From: Macrolepiota albuminosa
Lineage: Eukaryota; Basidiomycota; Agaricomycetes; Agaricales; Agaricaceae
Assembly (NCBI GenBank): GCA_027475525.1
Contig: JAMWFC010000116.1
Span: 2,975,826 to 3,039,825 of the forward strand
Reading direction: 5' to 3'
DNA: 64,000 nt
Shown here: piece by piece, positions 13,036 through 23,020 of the stretch
Layout: every line of letters begins with the position of its first letter
Position numbering within the stretch: the first letter of the stretch is position 1
The notes under the pieces: model-generated
Told to the model about the DNA's origin: nothing
Seen by the model: only the letters and a program-made list of their open reading frames with translations
The model's database searches: none
Program-made: the position numbers and the translations under genes

Positions 13036-13652
13036 CGTCGTCGTGATGGCAAGGACTGGTCAACTGAGTTTGTTTGCCCTTGTTGTCCAATTCTTCGTAT
13101 TAAGTATCCGCGAACAACCCACCCTTGGATATAAACCATTGAAATATTGACTATTTAGAGGGGGGCCTTGACCAATAACTACCACATGCATCCCTGACAC
13201 TAATTGCTGCAGAGTTTTGCCTTTTTCTGCTCCCTCACTCTGAGAGGCCTGCCTAATACATAGACATGTCACCCCCCATAATATCTCCTTCACACACAGA
13301 ACATAAGAGAAGGCCACCAGGCCCAACACCACCTTGAAAGATGACATATCTGCCCACTACATGTAAGGAACTGCACATGATGAACTTAGATATTTCCAAT
13401 AAGAAGTCTGAACAAACAGAAGAGGTATGGGTAACAATGTAGACAACTAAAGTAGATTATAGTACAGGCTATATACAGGTTATATAGTGCAATGGCAGAA
13501 GGCCATTGCAGAGGCAAGGTTGTCATACGTTAAATGTTGCTGAAGTCTCTTAACAGAGAAAATGTAATTAAAGTCCAAAAAAAAAGTATTAATGCATGGT
13601 GGCTGTATGCTAAGCACACATCAAATGAATCAAACAAAAGTCCATGAGAGGA
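13036..13652. other. Clathrin promoter region and edge of the repeat cluster
   Basis: About 600 bp without a supported gene. The clathrin promoter lies in the first few hundred bases, with pyrimidine runs on the minus strand. From about 13380 the sequence becomes AT-rich. Similarity to the second Tnp2 copy begins only at 13653, so the original left end of that transposon cannot be placed. Confidence 0.5.
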
Positions 13653-13890
13653 GAGGTATAAAGACTACTTTTGTAAGGAAGGCCTTATCTTTAACTCTAA
13701 CATCCCATATTCATCTGCATCAAACAGCACTGCTGAAAGGTCCATCAGAATTATGACTGGTGCAGTCAGAGCTATGCTAATTGATGCAATTAACTGTAAA
13801 TTTCTGATACGGTCCAGTTCAGGCTGACATTCTGCCGAGAACCTAGACAGACTAAATTTAGATTCGATTATCAATCATTTCTGCATGCTG
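13653..13890 (+). pseudogene. Ty1/copia-like integrase fragment
   Basis: Reading + strand pieces gives KDYFCKEGLIFNSNIPYSSA and then NSTAERSIRIMTGAVRAMLI, resembling the part of a copia integrase core around the catalytic glutamate (typically AERxNRT...ARxML). Only about 70 codons survive, followed by stops. The same fragment with the same flank is present in copy 2 (21646-21855). Short and divergent, so the assignment is moderate. Confidence 0.5.
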
Positions 13891-13952
13891 GCAGTGTAGC
13901 ACAACACATTCCCCACCTCTTTTTGCTTCTCCCCAACACATCCTCTCTCATC

Positions 13953-16900
13953 ATGCCTAAGAGATCTTGTGACTGCAATGTTTGCTGTGGTGCTGAAGTG
14001 TCTTCTACCATCTTTTTGGAGGCATAGAGATTGTTCTAGGCATCAGCCACATAACATATATTTCTATGATGATTTCATCCACAATCAACAGGGCACTGTC
14101 AATCAAATACAGGCATCTAGCCACTTGGCACATTCTGATCAGGATACTGACAGTGATGAAGTAGAATTAGAATCAAGGAAGTGACTGTGTATGGTATGTG
14201 AATAGCATTTTTGTATTATATACAGCACATTTCATATCAATTACAGATTAGTGATAATGAAACTATGATGGAAAATGCTGAATTGCATCAACCTCATTTA
14301 GATTTACTCCAGCAACAAGATTCAAATGAAATGGATGTGGACACTACTATAATAGGAGTAAAATTACCTGCAGCTGGACATAATTCTGGTTCTGAAGTCC
14401 AAGTTCTTGATACTGAAAGAGCTGAACTAGGCTTGGAGAATCTTGGAGACAATGCTATAGAAGAAGAAACTGTACAGTAGCCTGATATCTATATTGAAAG
14501 TCTCCATATATCTCAACAATATAGCTAGTTGATTGAAAAAGCAACTTTGGACAATGATAAACTTGATGAGGAGACTTTGTATAATCTTAGGAATCCTGTT
14601 GAAAGGCCTGTTGATATCACTAGTCCTGATAACAAGCTTTCACTTGAAATATTCACTGCAACCAATTCTAGTAAAGCTTCATATAATCAATGTTGTGCTG
14701 CCATTCTTTGGCATTATCCTGAAAGCAAAATTCTTACACTGATAGGATCCCATACAGGATCAGCACATCAACGGCAGGCTATGGCAATGCAGAACCGACT
14801 CAGGATACCTTAGCGCACGCTAATTATCCAATTTTGGCAATATTTGACAGCCGGGTACTGCAGGAAGCAGATCTGATCAAGGATAGCGCTGACGGCAGCA
14901 AGAATGACAACTGACAGATGGCATCAGTCACTGATGACAGCGCTTAGCAAGAAGATTGATGATTTATCAAAAACTGATGGACAGCCTGGCGTTTGACCTT
15001 GGCAGCTGACACCGCTTAGCGCCCCGATTTGGTGCCTGACATTGCTTAGGAATGTTGACAAACAGAAGGGTGATGGATTGATGGTTTAGCATCGTGATCT
15101 GCCGCCTGGCGCCACTAAGGGTCTTGAATAGACGGTAGGGATCTGAAACTATTGGAGCTACCCCTATAAAATTTTCTAGTTTACCGCACTTTGGCGCTAT
15201 TAGTCACTAGTGACGGTAAACTCATTGTAGTATAAAAGTACTTACCGACTTGTACATACATCACTAGAGAACAGAGTTTTCTGCTCCCCTTACTTCAGTC
15301 TCCCTTATGCTCAAGACCTTATTTACGGTCGGCAACGTCGAACTCATCGGCAGTTGCAGACTATCGCTAGCCTTCGATCTATTCGCACCTTGCAGCTATG
15401 GCAGGCATTAACGATGCTTAGATCTCGCTAAGCTTACCGTATTCTTGCCACTGACATTGCTGTGTGCACTTACTGCTTCTTTCATAGGCGCTTTATCTTA
15501 GCGCTTGATACCTGCCGAACCTCTTTTTACCGACTTTACCTCATTTTTACAGGCGCGTTCTCTGGGACCTGCCTGGAACTCCCTCATCACTTTAGCGTGC
15601 CCAACGCAAGCTTTTGGTCTGGTAACACTATTAATATATTTGTTACTGACCAAACTTTGGGCGTCATCAACACTTTATAAAGTCAAGCAGCTTATTGTCA
15701 ATGCTACTGGCATTGTTCCTATTATGGATAACATGTGCATCAATTCTTGCCATGCTTTTACTGGACCTCTTGCTGAACTTGATGCTTGTAGCATCTGTCA
15801 TGAGCCATAGTATAATGTCAAGCAGCTTGAAAAATATGATAAAAAAATACCTCAACAACAAGCATATACTTTTCCTCTTGGACCTCAAATTCAAACTTTG
15901 TGTCAGTCTGTTGAAGGAGCTCAGAAAATGTGTTATTTTGATCAAAAAATTCAAAAAGTTTCTTAGTTAATCAATAAAATCCAAAAAGATGAAAATAATA
16001 GTGCTATAATTTATGATGATATTTTTTGTGGCAATGAGTTATTGCTCATAATAATCTTCAACTTATTAGCAAAAACACTATGGTTTTTTTAATTGATGGT
16101 GTTCAGCTTTAAAAAAAGAAAAAATCAGATACTTGGATTGCTGGCTGGAAAATTGAAAATTACTTACTTGATCTATGCTTCAAAGAAAAGAAATGGCTTC
16201 TATCTCATATTATTCCTGGCTCAAATAAATTTAAAATCATGAAATCATATACTTTTTGGCCTTTCTATCATTTTGCTGCTTTACAACATGAAAATAGTTA
16301 ACAAGGTCTTGCAGTCTTGGATGCAAAAACACAGAGTATTATTAAATCACATATTATTTTTGCTTTAGCCACAGCTGATGCAGTTGGCATTACTGAATTG
16401 GATGGCTGTATTGGACACCATGGAGCATAGGACTGTAGGCTTAGTTGTGAAATAAAAAGTCAACATAAGCCTAATAGTGGACATTACTTTGCTGCTCATC
16501 TTAGGCCCAATAATTATACTATACTATGCAAGATTGCAATCATCCAGACATCAATATTTGAGAGTTCAAAATTCCTAATATCAATGTTTACAAAGAAAAT
16601 ATTTATAAACTAGTTACATCTAAAGATCAAGCTACTTATAAATGGAATCAAAAAGCTACTGGACTAAGCAAGCCTAGCATTCTCAGTGGCCTTATCCCAG
16701 AACTATCAATACCAGTTTTCAATTGTTTTCTTCTTGATCTTATGCATCTACCTGCACTCAACATTCTTAAATTACTGATTTCAATTTGGCATAATACACT
16801 TAAACATCAATGATGATGATTGGAAATGAGCAATACTTGTTGAAGATCTCTGGATAGAACATGGCAAGCTTATAGAAGCTACAACTCACTATTTTCCCTC

Positions 16901-17340
16901 CTCATTTCATCATACTCCTTGCAACCCTGCAGAAAAAATTTCAAGTAGTTATAAAGCTACAGAATGGTTTCTATATATTTATGGGCTTAGTTCTGCTTTT
17001 TTTGCACTGTTTTACCATTTATCTACTAGAAAATTTTTTGCAAACTTGTTGCAGCTATTTGCATATTTGTTTAATGAAAATTAACTAGTTCTCAAATAGC
17101 ACAGAGCCATTTATTGATTATTCAATTTATTGAGGAATATGAGAACATCTACTACAAGTGATATGTTGATTGGCTTCAAGTTTGCCATTCTTCAATACAT
17201 ACTCTTAGTCATCTTGCCAGTGAAACTGTGCAAGTTGGATCTGGAGCTTATTATTCACAATTTACTATGAAACAAATAATTGGAAGCCTTGGCAAAGAAA
17301 TTTGACAACTTTCAAATCTATATGCCAATTTGTCTCAATG
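13953..17340 (+). pseudogene. Tnp2-family transposase remnant, copy 1
   Basis: Tnp2-type transposases start with a small cysteine-rich region; here ATG at 13953 gives MPKRSCDCNVCCGAEVSSTT. Frames are broken, but an acidic spacer (14250-14480) and NPVERPVDITSP with YNQCCAAILWHYPESKILTL match the family. After the solo LTR come YKVKQLIVNATGIVPIMDNM, FTGPLAELDACSICHEPQYN and KKIPQQQAYTFPLGPQIQTL. Further on are poorly framed traces of the catalytic region: SDTWIAGWKIENYLLD, then AVGITELDGCIGHHGA and CRLSCEIKSQHKPNSGHYF (about 16100-16490). Many stops and frameshifts; not functional. Confidence 0.75.
14740..15669 (+). mobile_element. Solo LTR, family LTR-F (inside Tnp2 copy 1)
   Basis: 930-bp LTR beginning TGATAGGATCC and ending GGGCGTCATCA, flanked by the 4-bp duplication acac (14736-14739 and 15670-15673). 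Tnp2 copy 2 reads straight through this point (ttcttacactttataaag), giving a clean empty site. No internal coding region accompanies it, so it is a solo LTR left by recombination. Confidence 0.88.
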
Positions 17341-17347
17341 TGCATAA

Positions 17348-18096
17348 TGTCAGGTTCCGCTGAATCGGGGGCTTTCCGGGAAAGCGACGCCCTTACGATG
17401 CGGACTTGATCTACGGATACTCGGGTGCCTGGAACTCCGGGGCTAGGACTCCGGGGTTCAAGACGAGGACAGGGGTAATCCCGGGAGAGGGGACTATAGT
17501 CCGGGGGTTTTGGGTTGGGGGTGGCTGAGAGTTAGAGGGGGTCGAGTCGTGAACCGGAGGTTCTAAGACGAGACCAAGTTAGTAACTTAAGAGTCGCGAA
17601 GTGCGTACCAAAGCTTAGAGCACGCGAATACTAAGGCGTGCCAGTCGAAGCGTACCAAACAAGGCGTACCAGTCAAACAGAGGGCACGCAATATCCAAAG
17701 TAACAGTATGCAAAGTATGTAATATCAAGACTACCGAATACAACAGGGGGCTACACTATAAGTACTACGGGGCCGGGTCTCGGGGTTCCGGGATGTCTGG
17801 GATGGGTTCCGGGGGTTATTGAGTAGCGGCAGGGGCTGTATACCGGGATCGCGCGTGTGGGGCGCGCGATCAATTGGCGCGGATGGAGCCGTGATGCGTG
17901 ATGCGTGTTGGCCGGTACGAGTCGCGTGATCCGATCGTTGATCGGGGCTGGTGACGGCTGATGGCGGTCCTTGATGCGCGTGATGGCGGTGTCGGTGGTC
18001 GTGATGGCGGGGCGTGTCCTGTGGGGTCGGAGGGAGGGTCCCGGAGGGTGTTCCGGGGGTGTCCCGGGGTGGGCCCGGAGGGGAGGGGTCGTGACA
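17348..18096 (-). repeat. 3' LTR of chromovirus C2
   Basis: 749 bp, in reverse orientation (plus strand reads TGTCAGGTTCCGC to GGTCGTGACA). It matches the LTRs at 36260-37124 and 62752-63629. Directly to its right the plus strand reads tcacccccccctcagc, the complement of a polypurine tract. Confidence 0.88.
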
Positions 18097-18224
18097 TCAC
18101 CCCCCCCTCAGCGCCGAGACCCTCCGAGGCGCGCGTAGCCGGTGGTTCGGACCGGGGGTCAACCGTGGGATCCGGCACCTGACCTGCCACGTATCAAAAA
18201 AAAATTTTACCGTCAAGTTCAACC

Positions 18225-20033
18225 ATGTCGCGTACGCCAACGCATTCCCCGACGCCCCCGCAAACTAACGAGGTGGCGCCCCTGATGGCCTGGGAGACCC
18301 GGGATGCGCGGTACCGAGCCCGCCTGGACCGGGAGCGCGTGGCGGCGCTTGTACAACAGCGTGAGTGCTTTCGCGAGGGTCCGCTTACCGCGGCTGACGT
18401 TTCCCCTTCAGAACAAAGATCTTCCCCTGCTCCGGAGGCGGGTCCCAGCCGTCTTCCGGAGCCTGCCTCTGGTGGCCCCCCGGCGTCGTCATCCGGTCGT
18501 CCCGCGCCTACCTTCGCGCGGATGACCGTCCGCCCCCCGCGCCCACCTCCCCCTCCTCGTCCTAGGCTGACCGCCCCCCGTTTCCGCCGCTCCGGGATGG
18601 CGGTGGGGGCCATTTCCGAAGTCCCGGAGGACCGACGCGTGGAGTGGGCGGACGCCTCGCAAGAACAGTTTGGGGAGGCTCTGGAGAGGCCTCGGGGTCT
18701 GCCCACCCACGCCTGGTGTGTGAGTAACGGGCCGGTAAGCGAGTTCATACCTCTGGTTTCGCCGCTGACCTCGGTACAGTGTCTGCACTGCGCTCGCTGG
18801 GGGGTTCTCTGCTCATTCGAGGCCCCGGGCCCCTCGTCCCGCCGGGACACGTCCGTGTGCGAGGCCTGCCGCCTCAATCATGAACGGTGTTCCGTGTCGG
18901 CGCTGTGGAGGGCGCGTTGTGTCTCGAGGGAGCAAGGCTGGCCGCTGGGGGGAATTACTCGGAGGATGGGCGTCGAGGAGAGGGATTGGGTGGCGGAGCC
19001 GGAGGGGGGGTCACAGGGGGTGCCCGCGGGGGGTCCAGGAGGGGAGTCGGGGAGCGGGGGTCGCCTTCGGGTGGGGGGCCGGGGCCGGCCCGTGGTCCTC
19101 ATCACGCGCCGGGTGACCCGGGCCGGAGGGAGCCGGGAGGGGCGCGGGGGGCGCCCTGACAAGGGGAAGCGGCGGGCGTCGCCAAGCCCGTCCCCCGGGC
19201 CTTCCAAGAGGGCGCGTCTGCCCTCTGAGACCCCACCCCCGGGTTCCCCGCCGCGCCTGTCCCCAGCGGTGTTCTCCCCCTTGTCCGGGAGGCCCCTGGG
19301 CGTTAGCATCGGGGATCTGCAGGAGCGCCTGGGGCGGGCCGAGCGGGAGCGTGAGGAGGGGATTAGGGAGGAGGCTGCCATTCGGAGGGGCCTGGAGGAG
19401 GGTCGGGAGGCGGCACTCCGGGACCTGGAGGAGGCCAGGGCTGCCCGGGGGGAGGCCGAGGCTGAGCTGGAGGCGCTGAGGGCAAGGCTGGGACAGGGGG
19501 CGGGATTCCCGGAGAGTCAGGAGGGGCTGGTGGAGACCCTGCGTCGGGACGTGGTGGTCGCCCGTATGGCGTCGTTGAGTGAGTACCTCCCTCTTCGGAT
19601 TCGGCCCTCCACTGACGCCCCCAGGCTGGGCCCGGGAGCATCGCTTGCTCTTGGACGGGGCGGCCGCGGCACTCGCGGCGTTGCAGGAGGGGCAGCGCCC
19701 GGAGGTGACGACCCCTGGGGTGGAGCGGGGCCTCGGCTTGCTGGCGCGGGTGGTGTCGGCCCACCGGCGGAGAAACGTGCCGGCCCCGGGCTCTTGGTTC
19801 GAGAGGGTCTTGGACGAGGGGGAGCCCCTGCCGTCCTGGGAGCAACTGGCGGAGGAGACGTTGCGGGAGCATGGCCCGGGCGGGAGGGAAGAGGGGTTCC
19901 GGGGGTGGCCTGGGGAGAGCAACTGGCGGAGGAGACGTTGCGGGAGCATGGCCCGGGCGGGAGGGAAGAGGGGTTCCGGGGGTGGCCTGGGGAAGGGGAA
20001 GGGAGCGAGGAGGTTCCGGGGCCCCAGCGTTAG
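18225..20033 (+). CDS. Antisense accessory gene of chromovirus family C (copy C2): Zn2Cys6-like, coiled-coil protein
   Basis: Opposite strand to pol of C2, between integrase and 3' LTR. It starts MSRTPTHSPTPPQTNEVAPL 128 bp inside the LTR. Conserved splice signals, also present in the copy at 60837-62623, mark three introns: after VAALVQQ (gtgagtgc to cccttcag), before CLHC (gtaagcga to ggtacag) and before WAREHRLLLDG (gtgagtac to cccccag). The cysteine array is CLHCARWGVLC, 15 residues, CEACRLNHERC: C-x2-C-x6-C-x15-C-x2-C-x6-C, like a fungal binuclear zinc cluster with a long loop. A basic stretch (DKGKRRASPS, SKRARL) and a charged heptad-rich region (DLQERLGRAEREREEGIREE onward) follow. A 77-bp duplication at 19841 shifts the 3' frame; without it the frame ends at TAG 20033. 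Very GC-rich. Function unknown; a nuclear DNA-binding role is inference. Confidence 0.7.
   Translation: MSRTPTHSPTPPQTNEVAPLMAWETRDARYRARLDRERVAALVQQRECFREGPLTAADVSPSEQRSSPAPEAGPSRLPEPASGGPPASSSGRPAPTFARMTVRPPRPPPPPRPRLTAPRFRRSGMAVGAISEVPEDRRVEWADASQEQFGEALERPRGLPTHAWCVSNGPVSEFIPLVSPLTSVQCLHCARWGVLCSFEAPGPSSRRDTSVCEACRLNHERCSVSALWRARCVSREQGWPLGGITRRMGVEERDWVAEPEGGSQGVPAGGPGGESGSGGRLRVGGRGRPVVLITRRVTRAGGSREGRGGRPDKGKRRASPSPSPGPSKRARLPSETPPPGSPPRLSPAVFSPLSGRPLGVSIGDLQERLGRAEREREEGIREEAAIRRGLEEGREAALRDLEEARAARGEAEAELEALRARLGQGAGFPESQEGLVETLRRDVVVARMASLSEYLPLRIRPSTDAPRLGPGASLALGRGGRGTRGVAGGAAPGGDDPWGGAGPRLAGAGGVGPPAEKRAGPGLLVREGLGRGGAPAVLGATGGGDVAGAWPGREGRGVPGVAWGEQLAEETLREHGPGGREEGFRGWPGEGEGSEEVPGPQR
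19841..19994. repeat. 77-bp-period tandem duplication (C2 antisense gene)
   Basis: The segment beginning agcaactggcggaggag at 19841 recurs at 19918. It shifts the antisense gene from the frame used after the last intron into the frame that ends at 20033. Confidence 0.9.
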
Positions 20034-20312
20034 GGGGTTCCCTCTTTTCTTGTCGTATCGTCGTTTTTTTTTTTTTTCTTGTCTTGTTCCTACACTGTAG
20101 AATTTTGTAGCTATAGAAAATGTATATACTCGGTTTCGTACTCGAAATGGTGTAAGTAAAGTGGCAGGAAAAACGAGGAAGTGTACCTTGCCCAGAATCC
20201 GGGGCGTTACTGTGAAGAAAGTACTAAAAGAGAGTAAGATCTAGAAAGGGAAAGCAGAAAATATACATGGGAGTTGAATCCCTACTGAACCCAGAGGCGG
20301 GGGTTACGCCCA
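20034..20312. other. Convergent 3' region between antisense gene and pol of C2
   Basis: Separates the end of the antisense gene from the end of pol. It contains a T-run at 20066-20080 and an AT-rich segment, which may carry polyadenylation signals for both strands. No ORF. Confidence 0.5.
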
Positions 20313-21347
20313 CTACTGCCGTCTGTGAGTCCTGCGCCCGGGAAGGTCATTCCCCGGGTGCCGCTGTTGGTAGTTCCGGAGTTTGTCGGGGGCGCCCTCG
20401 AGGTTTCGGCGCGGTTCCCAAGTGTCGTCTTCCGGGCCGTATCCCTTCCATCGTACGAGAAAGTGGGGTCGTCCACGAATGTTCCGGGAGTCGAGGATGT
20501 CTTCGACCTCGTAGTGGTACTCGTCCTCGACCTCGACCGGGGGAGGGGGTTCGGGGCGTCGTTCAGGAAAGGGATCCGGGGAGTGTCGTTCCAGGAGGTG
20601 GACGTGGAATACCAGGTGCAGACCTTTTAGTCCCGGGGGGAGCTCGATCTTGTAGGCGTGGGATGAGACCTTCTTCAATATTTTGAACGGGCCGAGACGC
20701 TTGTGATCGAGTTTTGGGGAGGGCCAGCGGGTGCGGAGGTGTCGTCGATCTAACCATACCTTTGTCCCGGGGGCCCAGTCGGGGGTGTCTTCCCGTTTCC
20801 GGTCGGCGTGTTTCACGTAGGCCCGGTTCGCGGTGTCGATCTCTTCCCGGAGGAACTCGTGAAGGGATTGGAGATCCCGGGCGACCTCGTGGGCGGCGTG
20901 CAACGGGATGTTCCGGAGCGAGAGCGTCAGTCGAGGGTGGTATCCCTTGTTGGCGAAGAAGGGCGATACCCCGGTGGCAGAGTGTGGCGTGTTGTTGTAG
21001 GTGAACTCGGCCAGGGGGAGCTCGGCGCGCCAGTTGTCCTGCAAGTAGTTGACGTACAGCCGGAGGTACTGTTCAAGGGACTGGTTGACCCTTTCGGTTT
21101 GACCGTCGGTTTCGGGGTGGTAGGCGGTAGAGAGGTTAGTCTTTACTTCAAGTGCCTTACACAGGGAAGTCCAAAACTTGGACACGAAGAGGGGGCCCCG
21201 GTCGGAGACGATGTCGTCCGGGAGACCATGCTTGGCGAAGACGTGCTCGAGGAACAGCCGGGCGAAGTCCGGGGCGGTATCCGTGGTGTGGCAGGGTAGG
21301 AAGATGCCCTGTTTGGTTAGCCTGCACACAACGACGAGAATGGCATC
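20313..21347 (-). CDS. Ty3/gypsy integrase with C-terminal chromodomain (C2), partial
   Basis: C-terminal part of Pol. From the gap it reads [20 protein letters not shown], the second catalytic aspartate in [13 protein letters not shown], and [20 protein letters not shown] with the catalytic glutamate. [20 protein letters not shown] follows, then the chromodomain [12 protein letters not shown] with [20 protein letters not shown], ending GRRTHRRQ. The visible part is one open frame. The first catalytic aspartate, reverse transcriptase and Gag are hidden by the gap. The chromodomain places the family in the chromoviruses. Unlike element C, the integrase glutamate is intact here. Confidence 0.88.
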   Translation of the reverse strand, partial: DAILVVVCRLTKQGIFLPCHTTDTAPDFARLFLEHVFAKHGLPDDIVSDRGPLFVSKFWTSLCKALEVKTNLSTAYHPETDGQTERVNQSLEQYLRLYVNYLQDNWRAELPLAEFTYNNTPHSATGVSPFFANKGYHPRLTLSLRNIPLHAAHEVARDLQSLHEFLREEIDTANRAYVKHADRKREDTPDWAPGTKVWLDRRHLRTRWPSPKLDHKRLGPFKILKKVSSHAYKIELPPGLKGLHLVFHVHLLERHSPDPFPERRPEPPPPVEVEDEYHYEVEDILDSRNIRGRPHFLVRWKGYGPEDDTWEPRRNLEGAPDKLRNYQQRHPGNDLPGRRTHRRQ

Positions 21348-21447
21348 NNNNNNNNNNNNNNNNNNNNNNNNNNNNNNNNNNNNNNNNNNNNNNNNNNNNN
21401 NNNNNNNNNNNNNNNNNNNNNNNNNNNNNNNNNNNNNNNNNNNNNNN
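21348..21447. other. Assembly gap (100 N)
   Basis: Exactly 100 N, the usual placeholder for a gap of unknown size. It replaces the 5' half of chromovirus C2, expected to be several kilobases from comparison with element C. Confidence 0.97.
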
Positions 21448-21645
21448 CTGTTTTTGCGTCCTGGACATCCGGCTTCCTTCCGAGAGAATGCCACACCATG
21501 CATCCATGAAAATAAATTTATAAGTTTCTAGTAAAGATACTAGCCTACCGATACCTGAAATCCGATCAGAAAAAGGTGGGCCCGATGTGCCGCAATTGTT
21601 GATTTTGTGAAAAGTTTTGCAACACCCAATTGGTAATAGTAAAGA
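21448..21645. other. Unassigned short sequence between gap and Tnp2 copy 2
   Basis: About 200 bp with no match to other parts of the window and no ORF that can be supported. It is unlike the flank of Tnp2 copy 1; similarity starts at the motif taaagactacttttg. Confidence 0.5.
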
Positions 21646-23020
21646 CTACTTTTGTAAGGAAGGCCTTATTTTTAACTCTAACATCCCATATTCATCTGCA
21701 TCAAACAGCACTGCTGAAAGGTCTATCAGAATTATGACTGGTGCAGTCAGAGCTATGCTAATTGATGCAATTAACTGTAAATTTCTGATACGATCCGGTT
21801 CAGGCTGACATTCTGCTGAAAACCTAGACAGACTAAATTTAGATTCGATTATCAATCATTTCTGCATGCTGGCAATGTAGCACAATGCATTTTCCACCTC
21901 TTCTTGCTTCTTCCCAACACATCCTCTCTCATCATGCCTAAGAGATCTTGTGACTGCAATGTTTGCTGTGGTGCTGAAGTGTCTTCTACCACCTTTTTGG
22001 AGGCATAGAGATCGTTCTAGGCATCAGCCACATAACATATATTTCTATGATGATTTCATCCACAATCAACAGGGCACTGTCAATCAAATACAGGCATCTA
22101 GCCACTTGGCACATTCTGATCAGGATACTGACAGTGATGAAGTAGAATTAGAATCAAGGAAGTGACTGTGTATGGTATGTGAATAGCATTTTTGTATTAT
22201 ATACAGCACATTTCATATCAATTACAGATTAGTGATAATGAAACTATGATGAAAAATGCTGAGTTGCATCAACCTCATTTAGATTTACTCCAGCAACAAG
22301 ATCCAAATGAAATGGATGTGGACACTACTATAATAGGAGTAGAATTACCTGCAGCTGGACATGATTCTGGTTCTGAAGTCCAAGCTCTTGATACTGAAAA
22401 AGCTGAACTAGGCTTGGAGAATCTTGAAGACAATGCTATAGAAGAAGAAACTGAATAGTAGCCTGATATCTATATTGAAAGTCTCCATATATCTCAACAA
22501 TATAGCTAGTTGATTGAAAAAGCAACTTTGGACAATGATAAACTTGATGAGGAGACTTTGTATAATCTTAGGAATCCTGTTGAAAGGCCTGTTGATATCA
22601 CTAGTCCTAATAACAAGCTTTCACTTGAAATATTCACTGCAACCAATTCTAGTAAAGCTTCATATAATCAATGTTGTGCTGCTATTCTTTGGCATTATCC
22701 TGAAAGCAAAATTCTTACACTTTATAAAGTCAAGCAGCTTATTGTCAATGCTACTGGCATTGTTCCTATTATGGATAACATGTGCATCAATTCTCACCAT
22801 GCTTTTACTGGACCTCTTGCTGAACTTGATGCTTGTAGCATCTGTCATGAGCCACAGTATAATGTCAAGCAGCTTGAAAAATATGGTAAAAAAATACCTC
22901 AACAACAAGCATATACTTTTCCTCTTGGACCTCAAATTCAAACTTTGCATTAGTCTGTTGAAGGAGCTCAGAAAATGTGTTATTTTGATTAAAAAATTCA
23001 AAAAGTTTCTTAGTTAATCA
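21640..23020 (+). mobile_element. Decayed Tnp2 (CACTA-like) transposon, copy 2, truncated
   Basis: Nearly identical to copy 1 from 21640 onward, including the copia-like fragment (21646-21855) and the cysteine-rich start MPKRSCDCNVCCG (ATG 21934). The Tnp2 stretch ASYNQCCAAILWHYPESKIL runs without interruption into LYKVKQLIVNATGIVPIMDN, because this copy lacks the solo LTR. It stops abruptly at 23020, where copy 1 continues for over a kilobase. Frames are broken at the 5' end; 22510-22953 is one open stretch. Confidence 0.78.

Larger units (their letters stand above)
13653..17347 (+). mobile_element. Decayed CACTA-like (Tnp2) DNA transposon, copy 1
   Basis: AT-rich element whose first part is nearly identical to copy 2 (about 21640-23020). 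It holds a broken transposase-type ORF, a small Ty1/copia-like integrase remnant at its left end, and a solo LTR inserted at 14740-15669. It is cut on the right at 17347/17348 by a reversed chromovirus LTR. No CACTA termini could be identified, so true ends are unknown. Confidence 0.75.
17348..21347 (-). mobile_element. Chromovirus C2 (Ty3/gypsy), 3' half in reverse orientation, cut by assembly gap
   Basis: Same family as element C. Read on the minus strand from the gap: integrase with chromodomain, convergent antisense gene, polypurine tract and 3' LTR (17348-18096). The 5' half is missing behind the run of N. Inserted in Tnp2 copy 1; the flanking five bases before the LTR are cataa, but the partner target duplication cannot be seen. 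Confidence 0.85.

Noticed and set aside
19011..19949. 312-residue minus-strand ORF
   Set aside because: Shadow of the GC-rich antisense gene on the plus strand; low-complexity Pro/Gly/Arg composition, no conservation with the other copy.
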